Assembly (NCBI RefSeq): GCF_963678975.1
Contig: NC_089275.1
Location: 49,375,883 to 49,439,882, forward strand
Length of the DNA: 64,000 nt
Direction of reading: 5' to 3'
Origin: Dysidea avara
Taxonomy: Eukaryota > Porifera > Demospongiae > Dictyoceratida > Dysideidae
Each line of letters opens with the position of its first letter. Within the stretch, counting starts at the first letter, position 1. The notes beneath the pieces are model-generated. The model made no database searches. It had not been told where the DNA came from and was given only the letters and a program-made list of their open reading frames with translations. Position numbers and translations under genes: made by a program. Below, piece by piece: positions 11,432 to 25,200 of this stretch.

Positions 11432-13289
11432 ACCAGACCAGATGACATATGTGTATGTTTAAGGGAATTTTTTATATTCTATATTTGGAGGTATATGAGG
11501 TGGTTTTCCAGTCACAGATAGAAGACGTGGACTCTACAGTATTTTTTTTTATAATTGTACTTTAATTTTTCACCATTGTAAATATCAATTACTGATTTTT
11601 ATTAAGAATTTTAGCATTGATTGCCACGTATCCCTCAGATTCACCCTACTAATACATAAAGCAGTAAGCTATATATACACTTGAACTTTGGTATGTACTG
11701 TTGTTGTGCAGTGGAGCTGCTGGTCGGAATGCTGGGACAATCAAAATAATTATGAGATCAACAAAAAAAATTAACAATGTTGTCACCCATGTAACAGCTA
11801 CCATCATGCAAAAAGGTGTGATGTAACAGAGTTACAGACTAAGCTACATAATTTAAATGGTTAATTTAAATCAATTATATTAATTTTTATTAAAGGGTTA
11901 ACTTCTCAGAAGCCATTAGTCAGAAAGTACAAAACTGTTAGTTAAACATGCATGGAAGTTGAGGCTAAAAGTTTGAGCATATAATAGTGCTGGAGCATAA
12001 TAGGTAAACTTTTTGAGCACTGCAACACTTCCTAATACAACCTGCACACAACTACGGTCAACCTTGTTGGTAGCAACACTATAAGGAGTGAAGTTGGTAC
12101 CTTCACAATAATTTTTGTCTGCAATAGCCAACACTTTTCCTACTATACCAGTATTGCTACTGTACCAGTATTGCTACTGTACCAGTATTGCTACTGTACC
12201 TGTATTGCTACTGTACCAGTATTGCTACTGTACCAGTATTGCTACTGTACCAGTATTGCTACTGTACCAGTATTGCTACTGTACCAGTATTGCTACTGTA
12301 CCAGTATTGCTACTGTACCAGTATTGCTACTGTACCAGTATTGCTACTGTACCTGTATTGCTACTGTACCAGTATTGCTACTGTACCAGTATTGCTACTG
12401 TACCTGTATTGCTACTGTACCAGTATTGCTACTGTACCTGTATTGCTACTGTACCTGTATTGCTACTGTACCTGTATTGCTACTGTACCAGTATTGCTAC
12501 TGTACCAGTATTGCTACTGTACCAGTATTGCTACTGTACCAGTATTGCTACTGTACCTGTATTGCTACTGTACCAGTATTGCTACTGTACCAGTATTGCT
12601 ACTGTACCAGTATTGCTACTGTACCTGTATTGCTACTGTACCAGTATTGCTACTGTACCTGTATTGCTACTGTACCTGTATTGCTACTGTACCAGTATTG
12701 CTACTGTACCTGTATTGCTACTGTACCTGTATTGCTACTGTACCAGTATTGCTACTGTAAACTTTTCTGTACAAGCTTTTGGGACTGACAGTGAAATATT
12801 CTACACAACATGTTGCTACCAGTTTCATTAATTTTTACATTGCCGTGTAATGGGTGCTCACATACAGTATGGCAGTGGTGAACTATATAGTAACACTAAA
12901 TGGAAGTACGGTGAATGAAACTGTTGAAAATTCACCTTTTGTATTACCTGTACTTATAGTAAGTATCCACAGTGGAAGGCTTAAAGAATCTAGCTTATAA
13001 ACAGTTCTAAGTCAAGACAAAACAACAAAACAATATAATTTTGCATGTGTATAATTATATAGAATCAATTACAAGCTTAAAAATCTTAAGTAAATTTTTT
13101 GAATACATGTTCAGTCACTGCCTACATTATTATATGTTCCTCCTTCCATACCCTCACCACTGAGCTATTCTGTTCTCATACTCCATCATTAAAAACAAAT
13201 TAAAAATCTTTCAAATTCATTGCAATACAAACTCATACACAATAATTTAAGTTGAAGACAGTTTTCTTTCATTATTATTATTTACAGAG
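11432..13289. other. Convergent intergenic region with a minisatellite
   Basis: This 1.86-kb stretch separates the 3' ends of the B3GALT6-like gene and MFS gene 2. Its only clear structure is the 17-bp minisatellite at 12147-12758. I see no coding exon. The rest is AT-rich and no strong AATAAA stands out just after the B3GALT6-like stop. Confidence 0.6.
12147..12758. repeat. 17-bp minisatellite, 36 units
   Basis: The unit accagtattgctactgt alternates with acctgtattgctactgt in an irregular order, 612 bp in all. Units differ essentially only at the fourth base (A or T). Seventeen is not divisible by three and the 51-bp super-period has no stop in one orientation, so all three plus frames stay open. 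This is a repeat artefact, not a protein. Confidence 0.9.
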
Positions 13290-16200
13290 CTAGGTCTGGT
13301 CAGGAGGTAGTCTCTTCATCTCGGAGGATTTGGGTAGTCCAAAACTAACCAATATTATCAGTAGAGCAATTAGTGTGATGATGTCATATATGAAGTGATG
13401 ATTGAGTGGCCAACTGTGTCCTAGCAACAACCAATAGAAAGATGACAGAACATATTCTCTATTACAACATACAACACTAATACTTCTCACAATTTCCAGA
13501 TGTGTCATTTATGTACAAAGTGACTTGTCTAACAAGCCACCTGCTTAAAAAGGTCACTTGTCTAAACTGTCGATAGCTCAATACTTGCAATCAAAAAATC
13601 ATCCAGCCAGCAAAACAGTTTATCATCACTACCAATATCCAAGATTGTTCAAATGTTTCACTATTCATTGACAATATGTCTAGCATGACTGAATGTGTAG
13701 TGTACATTTTCAATAATAGAGTAATTAGTACAAATATCTCGATTGTGGTGGTTATCTCTCGTGCTATGTACTAGTCTTCTTAAGATTGAGATACTCTAAT
13801 ACAACATGTCAAGTACTCTGAGTAAGACTGTATACAATTAGCATACTTTGGTAATTAATGTAGTCTGGCCTCATCTGAGTACCACAGGAGCTCCCTCGGT
13901 TGCTACGTATGTCTATGATATGTGTATCATAAAATATGGTGGATAAATACAGATGAAATGCAATTCAGCCATCTTTTCTCAAGTACACCACATTTCTATC
14001 TCCATAACGTAAAATGAAAAATTACTTCCTGTACATAGCTACCCTCATGCTTTAAAATTAACCCTTGATGGTAAATTGTGTTTGCCTGGCCTTATGGGCT
14101 ATGGCGATACAATAATTACAGCTTGCCATCATGATATTGCTGTATAGGCTTAGCTTCGAAACTATAAATTAATGTTGTTACCGTTCTATAATTGTTTTGG
14201 CTTGCTCTTCCCACAAAAGTGTGGCTTCAAGGTTATAACAAGCTGTGTATAACCTGCAATTAGTCAATCGTTTTGTAAGGAGTCTCTGAAAATGCTGTTT
14301 AAGAAGCTGGCCTAGTTGTATTGGCTATTGGCTTGTCTTTTAATTAGGTTGCAATGGCCCAACTAAGTAATGTGTTTACAGGAAAATTACCCTAAATCAT
14401 TAATTCACAATATGGGGTGAGTAGAATTCTACGAAAAAGGGCTGGGAACAGAAAGTGGAAATAGCAATGCCAAATGAAGAAAAAAATCCTGATAAGGTCA
14501 TCATGTCAATATACAGAATGGATTTTACAGCACACTGCAGCATTGCCGTATCCTGCTAAAGCAATTGAAACACTCTAATAAAGCAGTGAAAATCTATCCC
14601 ACAAGGGACCTGCATATAGCTGGTATAGTTAGTGTAGCTAGCCAGTACATATGACTAGATAGACTAACTACTGTAGCTTACCCGTCAACACTTACCGATA
14701 CTCTCTTAAAACCATAAATATTCAGCCATTGCAGTAGAGCTGAGCGATACTGCCATTTTAGTATCATGATCGATACTAAAGCCACTATTCACGATACTGA
14801 ATAGTTCACGATACTTACAAATAAGTCAATCATAGCTGGTGCTACATAGTGAATTGCTCAGTATTCCTGCAGGAAGTCTTTTAAAGGTAGCATCAAACTA
14901 GCCACTATCATTCTTGTTTACAGTAATAGTTATTGTAGCACATGCTTTGAGGTTATGTTATGGTGTCCACACCTCTCTGCAGGGGTAACCAGGTTATGAC
15001 TTAAAGGATTCTTAGCCTAGTACAGCATAACAAATGGGCTAAGTAGAATTCTAGGAAAACGGGAACGGGAGTTACGGGACGGAAACGGAAAGCGGGAACG
15101 ACCAACGGAAAATGCCTGATGAAGTTTATCATGTCAATATATAGGTGACATTGTTGGGCCCTCCGTACAGTTCCGCCAAAACGATCGAAAGAGCAGTCAC
15201 CATCCATTTAAATACTCTAATAGAGCAGTCACAGAATGTTTTGCAAACTGTGTAGCTCACCAGGGGCCTTTTAGCATTGAAAGCTTGAGAATCAATGTAC
15301 TACAGTTGGCAACCCCTCAGCCTCTTCATTGGAGTCACCTCAGCCTGACACATACTGTAGCTACCACATACCTAACTTTATCTTGAGAAGTTAGCTTCCA
15401 TGTTGGCAGACAAATGGGATATGAACTATAGTAAATACTTGTTTTGGTTGAGATGTAGGCTTTGCTTCTCACTGTTAAGGTCTGCCATCATGTGCCTGAG
15501 GGGACACCAATATTCTGTACATCATCCCATACCTGCTTGCGTTGATCTGGCCTATTCCGAGGGCAGGCTCAATGCTGATGCCCTCGTGCAGTTTATTTTA
15601 CTGTCGCTGGTGTTATCCAGCTGTCCAGCACTTGACAGCCAGTGCTGGGGGTGGTGGCAAGGGCATTCTATCTAGCTCGAGGAAAAAAAAAAGAAAGGTT
15701 GCAGCCATACACTTTCTCACATCTTTATCTAAACACTGTCAATTACTAGAATACTTAGTAAACCTCTTCATTCTTAATCGTTGAATCTTTTATATGGTTT
15801 CATAGAGTATAGCTATTTTAATAGTGTTGATGATATAGCTAGTGAGACCAGCCATGCATGAAGACTCATCTTGAGCTGCTTCAACCTGACAAGCAAGCTA
15901 ACAGCATACCTTATCATATGTGACTCCTTATCTGGAGGCTGCATGTAAGTGCTATCATAGCCTATATAGACACTATCTATATAATTAGAATACTTCACAA
16001 ACTTCTTCATGCATGTTTCAGTGTTGAATCTTTTAAAATATTTATAGTTTTAAAGGAACAGTTAACAGTCAATGTTGATGACTTAGCTAGTCTACATACC
16101 TAATCTTTGTCAGCTATAGTTGCTCCATCATTCACAGGTTTAAAGGTCTGTATAGTTTACAAAACATTCTTGACTGCTCTATTAGAGTATTTTAATGCAT

Positions 16201-19200
16201 GGTGACTGCTCTATTACAGAGTTTCGATCACTTTAGCGGAACAGTGCAGAAGGGTCCCAAAGAAGCATCATGTTGTAAAATCTAACCTGTATATTGACAT
16301 GATAACCTTCATCAGGCATTTTCCATTGGTCGTTTCCGTTCCCACTTTCCTAGACTTACCCTAACAAAGGATTTTTAGATGACAATAATATACAGGCATG
16401 GTATCACAATAGTTAATATCAAAATACTGCAATATTGATACTTTCAAAATATCGCGATATATCATTAAAACGACACCTATATCGCTCAGCCCTACCCTAC
16501 ATTGCAGGGCATGAAAAGGTTTATAAATAATAACAAACTGCATATAGAAGCACATGATGTGGTAAGTAAATAAAGAGACTAAGGACAATATAAACAGTCA
16601 TTGGGGAGCTGTTTCAGCCTGACAAGCAACTGCTGTGTATATCTCATCTTATCTTGAAACAGCAGAAACAGTTTACAAAGCTTACAATAGGTACTGCCAG
16701 TAACTAGAATACACTGAGAACCTCTTCATGTTTAACTTTAAAATGTTTTTGTGTCAAGGAGTAGCTAACTTTTCGGTGATGAGTTAGCTAGTCACTATAT
16801 ACCTTAGCTATGACAGCTATAGTTCATCAACTCACAGGCTTTAATGGAGCCAAGCAATCTTGACTGCTCTATTAAAATATTTTAACGCAGGTGATTGCTC
16901 TATTAGAGTATTTTGATTGTTTTAGCAGAAGAATATAAACAACAATGCTGCAAAGAAGTTCCCATTTTCCTAGAATGCTACTTACCCTTCACAATGGTGT
17001 CAAATATGTTTTATACATGGAACACTTTGAAGATCATTGCTTCTCAAAGTGTAATTATAGGATATTATGGTATCGTGAAATATCTAAATATCACTCAGTA
17101 CTAGAACCAGCTAACTTCCAAATGTGTCATTTGTGTACACCAACTTTAAAATCACAAAATTGGTATATGTACAAATGTGTGGCCTGTCTAAAGTAGCCTT
17201 TGGCCTACAGTCTCGTGTGACTTACCAATACACTACTCTAATAGAATACATCATCTTACCATTCCCTTCACTAAAACACTCTAATAGAACACACACATCT
17301 TACCATTCCCCTCACTCCAGGCAAATAATGGAGCTCCTATTAATGGTCCAGTACTTCTACCAATAGCAACTAGTGATTGTCCAATACCATTAACTGTACC
17401 CCTTGTTGCTGGCTGTATGGGGGGGTAATGATTACACAGCTCATGACATACACCATCAGATATGGGGCAAGCATGGACATGTTCTGTTAATGAAACTGAC
17501 ACTTTACTTGAGAAGTTAACACCTTTTAAAGTGTATTGTCAAACTTTAATAGTCAACTTTGTCACCATTGAAATATTTGCTTGCAATCTCTATAAAAATA
17601 GGTTTCTCTTAAATATATAGGTCACCCATCTAACCAATACCATTTAAAGAGATTCTGTTCACAAAGTCTATGAACTGAATCTCTTTAAATGCTATCAATA
17701 AACCCTACGATACTGGCAGAAACGAGACAATGGTCAGCCTATCCACATACTAACTCATACCCATATAAGCAGTTCACTTCTTGGGCTACAAAACAAACTA
17801 CAGTCTGTGTCTTGATTGTACATATTTTGTTACCATGGTTTCAGTTACACTATTATGGCTTTGTTAAAACCTGAGTAACTACAGTAGGACTTCGATTATC
17901 AACAATTTCACTCAACAGGTTTATTAGAGTAAGTGCACACTGAACAGAGCTCATACACACATATTGAGAGGACAGTAAAAATGTGTGATATGTGCCTGTG
18001 GAGGACCAGAAAGTTCAAGCAACATAATACCTTTGTATTCAACTGGCACACAGGTGTTCAGATGATAATGGACTCACAGTTACACTAAGATAGCCATGTA
18101 CTGCATGTGATTGCCCCACATATAACACAATAACAAGAGTTCATATCCTAGTGGTAGAGTACCTAACTGGAATACATTTAACAAACACACTGTAATACCT
18201 TAGTATGTTCTCATAATAAAGGCTTGACCTTATCAACAATACTATTTGTTTGTACAGGCAATACTGGGGATAGTTAGATACTCTCCCCATATTAACAATA
18301 TTGTACTCACAAGAGCTGAGTTGCCTACTATGACAGAAATACTGGTGAAGGCACTTAACCTGTTAACAACATGTACAATAATATCATTGGCTGTTGCTAA
18401 AGACACACCTTCCAATGGTTGTCATGCTAAGTATCCAGGATACCGTCAGCCACACTCTCCATGGAATACGACCAATAGAATTCTTTCCCACAAAAGATGC
18501 TAAATGTGATTCCCGACAACTGTCATTGGTTAGATTATTAACCAATGAAACTTCAGTAACACAATCCATTGAATTACAGTCCAAATGTTTACTATGGTAA
18601 CCACTGGTAAAGTTGTCTCCATAAAAGGTAGCAAATGTCCACAGATGATTCTTAAAGTAAACTGGATTGTCACCATATTTAGTCATTTGTGTAGTGTTTA
18701 TTGAACTGGTGATAATTACATGAGAAGAATTGCTGTGATTCGATTGGCTACTTTGAATAGGTCCACTAATGTGATTGGCTAGAGGCATCAGAACACACCC
18801 AACACAAAATAACATTATTCCCAGTCTAAAACTGCTCCTGCATCCTAATAATTTAGCAACACGAGGATATAGCAACACCTAAAATGGATAGTCATGATAA
18901 TCTACCACATGGGTGTGATATCAGAGGGAGATCTTTTTCAATTCCACAGAAAATCTGCTTTAAAAACAATGGCCCAGCACTTCATGTACTGAATTATTTG
19001 TGAAAAAATAAAAACTGCAAATATTAAATGTTCTAATAGGAAGACCAACTCCAACAGAACAGACATTCTGATGTTTGGTAATAATTGCTATTATTGTTGC
19101 AAAATATTAATGTTGCAGAGTTTTACCTGGTAACAGATCTGAATGAAGGCCGCAATGCTTAGAAACAGACCAATCTCATTATCATCCATATCATATCCAC

Positions 19201-22200
19201 CATCACTATGACTGGTAACCATGAGAAGGGGAAACACCTGTATACACAATCATGAGATCCATGCTAAAAAATAGCTCTTACCTCATTAATAATAATAACG
19301 GCAAATCCAGAGACACCATATATGGTAGTGGACAAAAATACTCTGCGATCCTTCATTAACTCTGCCATGGTAACCAACCTGTTATAAACCTGTGTAGCCA
19401 GTTTAGCCAGTTGGTTATTATGTTGCCTAAATGGATAGCAGTTATATAACACAATGGCTAGGGTAACCTCCAGTCTTCTACACAATTAGGCACACCCTAA
19501 TAGCACAAACACTTTCTAGAAGTGTGAACCAGCCAGACTAATAATGGACTGGCCAATCAGAATTGAAGAGTTGCATAATCACATGAATGTATTAAAAAGC
19601 AGACATCAGACATTTCAAAGCAAATAACATCTTGAAAGCGTTCACCCTTTCACTTGGGTCATTGAAGACATTTGTTGTGTCAAGTTGTGTTTTCCTATCT
19701 CACTTCCATAAATCATACTGGACACTAGATTGTCTGTACTAGTACATTAATTGCCATATTCTAAGTTGTACTTTTTCCTAGACTTTAACTCCTCAATTCT
19801 GATTGGCCAGCCAATACTGTTACAATTCATGGCTCAAGAAACTCAAGCAATGTCACCAGATGGTGTTTGCACGGTTAGTGTTGCGGCATAACACTAGAAA
19901 ACTTCTTTGTTTTAAAAAAGGACACCTTCAAAATACCAAGATAGGTCACTGTGTAATAAGGTCACTGTGTAATAAGGTCACTTGCCTAAACCAGCCAATA
20001 ATCACCAAATGTGTCATTTGTGTACAGAGCCTATTGATCTACCAAATTAGAGTAAGTCTCACATGATCCCAACACAATTAGGCACGCACGCATGCACGTA
20101 CACACACACATGCACGCACAAACAGAACTGGTCCTAAAGTGACCATTATTGAGAGGTAGTCAGTACACACTTGCGGACATGTGATCCCAGTAATGGTTTA
20201 AGATGTTCTCCCTCCTCACTGGTGACATCTTCACTGGTTGTTATGCTGACTGCATCACTTGTTACCATGGAAGTGTCATCTTCCAATAATATCTTCTTCT
20301 TCTTCAGTGTCTCCTCAAGGAACAAGGTGGAAACTGGAGAAGTAAGATGACAACAAGCAACACAATATTATTGGCTACCAATTTATGACAAATAAGAGCC
20401 AAATTTTCTTTGCTATCAAAAGTTTAGCAAAAGGCCAGCTAAAGGTTGAAAGCAGAAGTTATAACTTCATGCACTGGAAACATTTAGGCGGGTTTCTGTG
20501 GCTTTCTGAGTGGCATACTTATTTGGAAGCTCCCTTTGTAAGAATTAATAAAAATTAACAAAATCTTTCTAAATCAAAAATGGATGATCTTTGATTGTCC
20601 ATTTTTGATTGAATGAATGGCAAATGGATAGTCTTCGATGAACCATTTGCCATTCAATGAATGGCAAATTAATCTACTAAATCAATTTATGGATTTAGTA
20701 TCTTAATTTGCCATTCTGAATTAATAAATGAGTATTGCATAGCCATTTATTAAATCAATGAATGGCAAAATTCTATTCTATTGAATAGAATAGAATTTGC
20801 CATTCAGAATCATAAAATGTATGTAATAAGGAGTTTGATTTTAATAGTTCCTTTGTTATTGGTTGCTTTTATTACATTGGCGGAAAGGAAGCTATTAGGG
20901 GTATTACAGCGATGACGGGGACCAATTAGCTCAGTGGCATATTGGCAATCTAACTGGCTATATTATTGCTGTATTGACAGTTTATCATAGCAAAAAAAAT
21001 TTAAATACCGCTGTACGTAATTTCAATAGCATGTTTGCAGTTACATTTATCTAACATTCATTATAGCTATTAAGCCCTCAGTAAAACCACACATCATCTT
21101 CTAAATATGATTAAGAATGTCTAATAGAGCAGTCAATCAATTACTCTAATAGAGCAGTCAACTTAAATCTTTTTAGTCACGACTTTTTCCTTCCAGTTAG
21201 TTTGTTTATTAAAATTAGCCTAATCCAATTTCAGAGCTTCCAAAATTTCATAAACTGTTTAAAGACATGTCCTGGCTCAAATGCTCCTTATCAACATTAC
21301 ATTTTATAGTAATTTTCAGAAACTCTCTTTCATATCTGCCATTGTTAATGCAGGAGGTCTATCTATTACAATGGCTAGCAGTATAAGCTCATATTAAAGC
21401 CTTGCAGTACCCACATTTATACCGCATGCCGGGGGCTGAAGCATCCCCTTCCCCTCAAAACATTACTTTTACTATGTACTAGCTACAGAGATGGTAAAAG
21501 CTACAGCACAGATGCAGTTGCATCCAAAGCATACATGGGTAATGAAAAGCTAATCTCTTCTAGGAATCAACAAGAGGGGATCACATTTATATTTCAGGGA
21601 TAAAACTGCTAAAAAGCTGTTAAATATCGAAATACTCTAATAGAACATTCATCTTTAAGCTACAAAGACCAACTCTGACCTCTTAAACTTCAACTTTGAA
21701 TTCAAGCCATACTGTTGCATTTATGCTGACCCCTTTATATGAAAGCTAGCTACCACTGCTAGAAAACAATAATTTCACTTAGTTAAAGTGGCTCACAATG
21801 CTTTTCCAATAAAATTCAGTCTCATATTCGACTTCAGAAAGTTACAAATTTGCAAAATTTCCTGTGAGAGCATGCCCCCAGACACCCTAGATAAAGCATG
21901 CTCCTCATGCTGATTATACTTCTCACACTACACTACTAATTGTATCAACCAGTTGCCACATTTTTAGTCCCCACCATGGATGCCCATAGCTTAGCACACA
22001 CCCTCCCCCACCCCCCTGGGAAATCCTAGATCCGCCCCTGTCCCTGTCATGGGTTACTATATCAAAACTGACACACCCTAAGATGGTACTTAGATACGAT
22101 GAGAAGTTAGAACTATTCTCAAATTACATCACTGTCAAACACAATAAACTAACACACACAATAAACTAACACCCACAATCAATCCTTACCAACAAGACTG

Positions 22201-25200
22201 GTCACACTAACTGCTACCCCAACCATACATGGTAACAAATATGGGAACTGACAGAAGAAGGGAACATCAAATAATGGATACTTGCTAGCTGGACGAGCTA
22301 GGAATCCTCCAGTGACTGAACCCTGTAATGAATGCAGAAGAAAAAGGGGTAGGGCTCAATGGATCATGTGATCAGCTTACAAGTAATCTTCCACATCCAC
22401 CCATGGTAGCTATCATTGCAAATCCTCTAGCTTGATTCGTGTTGTCACATATCTGGGGGGTAAAGGGTGATATATACTATGACATACTGGGAGTAATGGT
22501 AACAAACACTGTGACATACTAATGGTGACAAACACCGTGACATACTGGGAGCAATGGTGACAAATACAGTGACATGCTAGAGGTAATGGTGACATACAAT
22601 TATAGCCTGCAAACATTTCACCATCTGGAAAGTATTTAGTAATACAGAGTACAATATAACGGTCGGCCATCGGTCATTTTCCGACCAAGTGATGCTGCTG
22701 ACCGATAAATGTAGCCGTTGGTCGGTCATTTGTGCCGATCAAAAATTTCACAACTGTAATTCTTTATTATTAGTCTTTATAACATGTATTATTATAGTTA
22801 TTATTATTATCGTATCGTTGCCTTTCCTTACCGAAGCTACTTTATCGCTACGTGAAGTCTTGTTCCCGTTGAAGCATCAACTCGATGCGCATGCGTAAGC
22901 TAGAACATTGCACCTCGTGTTTACCACAATTATCGGTTGTGGGTTACAGTCGATGTTGTGAAAAGAAGCAATCACTATGCCGATTACACGAGTTGTGCTT
23001 TGTAGGAGAAGAAAAGAAGGTAATATTTGCGAAGTGGAGGTACGATATTAAGTATAAGATGGTCATTTCGTGGTTAGAACATGTAGAGAATGCACTGGCT
23101 GGAGAGAGTGGAATGAGTCAGGTGATAAAAGTGTTCTGCACACGGCAATTTCGAGAGTAAGTTGCAATTCACAAGAGAAGTAGCTAGTTGGATCGTTATA
23201 ATTCAATCTGTGTAGACCCAACACCACTTGTAACAAAGCATTTAGCCCAGCTAAGTTTACAAACTGACTGTACAATACATTTATTCATAGTTTTTTTTGT
23301 AAAATATGTATGCAGCAATACAAATTTTGTACATGTATTACTAATAAACAATTAATTCTCTGTAAAATGTATGTGCATAAAGTTCAGTGTAAGTAGCTGA
23401 AAGTGGTCTCAGATTCAATCTCAGAATGATCCTTTTTCAAAAATTTCCTGGGGGGGCATGCCCCCAGACCCCCTAGAAGGCTTGTGCTTCGCACTGCGGG
23501 AAGCTCACCAGGATAGTACACCTCTATCTTATGTCCATGCAATTTCAAAAATGGCCAATCAAATTTACTTTTGGTTGGCCGTTCTGTCCAAGCAATAATT
23601 TTCCCTTATATTGTACACTGTAATACAATACTGTTTATCTCAAGTAAAGATCAAATTTGGACAGTCCCAAAGTGGACATGCTGCTAAAGCAGTTACGTAT
23701 TACAGTACAACATTAATGGAAGAATGATGTGTTTTGACTTCTTTAATGTTACCATAAATAATAGACACTCCATACTGGATTGGAAACTTCTAAATGTCAC
23801 CTAATCTACCCCACTTACCAGTACACGTAGTATTATAACTAATAAAACATCAGCCTTGTAAACTTGTTCACCCTGCTGTTTTCATAAACATGTGTATCAA
23901 CGTTGAAACCGGGTCACTACTGCTGACCCGGATGACCCACTGACCCGGATGTGACCCGGATTAATTAAAGCTGAGACGTGTTTCAGCTAGTCTCGAGTGA
24001 GCGAACGAGTCTACATTTTGAGTGTTCCATTCGTGTTGAGTAAATATTGCAACTTCAGCCTAGCTGTAGGTTGAAGACCAAAAAAAAAAAAAAAATGTCT
24101 TCACCTACTGACAATAGCTACCCCTCACCATAGATACCCTCAGTTTCGTGCTACATACTACACTTACTAACAAATGGGCGTGGCTGAGCGTATGTTGGTA
24201 ATGCGATAAGTGGGCGTGGCTCACGAAAGAGCTACGCGATAGCGTTTATAAGTTTCCATGTCGTCAAACGAACAATTTCGTTTCTCACGTGATCCAATCT
24301 GGGTCAGACCCGGATAAATTGTAAACCGGGTCAGACCCGGATGACCCGGAGAAAATGTGACCCGGATGACCCGGAGAAAATGTGACCCGGATGACCCGAC
24401 CCGGTTTCAACGCTGATGTGTATATACTTTTGTATGGAAGATGTCTGTACCAGCAGAAGGTCAATTCATTTCCACCCAAGACACAATCTACCACACTTAG
24501 TAGGTAAAGTGTCCATGTTGTATCCTAGCAGTAAAACCAAATTTTAAAATAAAAGTTTCAGCTACAAAACATGAATGGTGTGTAGTTTAGTATGGGCAGT
24601 ATATGGCTGCTTCCAGTCCAGGTAGGGACATTTATTATCTTTGATGTTACTGATAATTAAGGTGGATGCACACAGGTCTTTATAATCAAGTATACGTGGT
24701 GGAGAGTGAGTGATTTAAATTAAGATGGGGGAATGGTGTCATACAACTGACTAGTACATAGAATCAATACCTATTTGTTTATACCATATGTGTACAAAAT
24801 TTGGTGAGATAAAAATTAGAGGTGTACCGATACACTGATACATATCATATCGGTGGCTGATATAGAAATTTCTACTATATCGGTGGGAATCGATATTGCT
24901 GCTAAAAACCGATACGATACACCGATATACAACTGAACTATCTTGAGGACACTGTCCAATGATTAAGCACATTATAAACCCTGATATTCAGCTAACAAGG
25001 GTGGGAAACAGTAGTTATCTTCCTTGTCTAAAAGCAGCACGCTACACAAAGCCATCTAACTGCATGCATGATCACTGTTTTGTTGTCACAAAGCTTACCA
25101 ATCATACAACAAACACTCATAGTGATGAGCCTGGGGAAACAGCAATAAGATGAACCAAGAGCACAGCATAAAACAACCAGCCATCTCTACAATTCATTAA

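Larger units (their letters stand above)
14735..16495. mobile_element. Inverted-repeat element (tagagctgagcgatactg end) split by a nested element
   Basis: Left end 14735-15036 and right end 16371-16495 together match, in reverse, the uninterrupted copy at 54621-55042. The ends are tagagctgagcgatactg and cgctcagccct. It lies in the last intron of MFS gene 2. Confidence 0.75.

Noticed and set aside
12115..12831. Long repetitive ORFs (190-238 codons) in all three plus frames
   Set aside because: They are by-products of a stop-free 17-bp minisatellite; no splice structure or conserved domain supports coding.
20928..20960. tRNA-like A box (tagctcagtggc)
   Set aside because: No B box or cloverleaf follows at the expected distance, so a tRNA or SINE cannot be supported.
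22885..23160. 91-codon plus-strand ORF with several cysteines
   Set aside because: It lies in a repeat-rich intron of MFS gene 2, has no recognisable domain and no clear splice partners.
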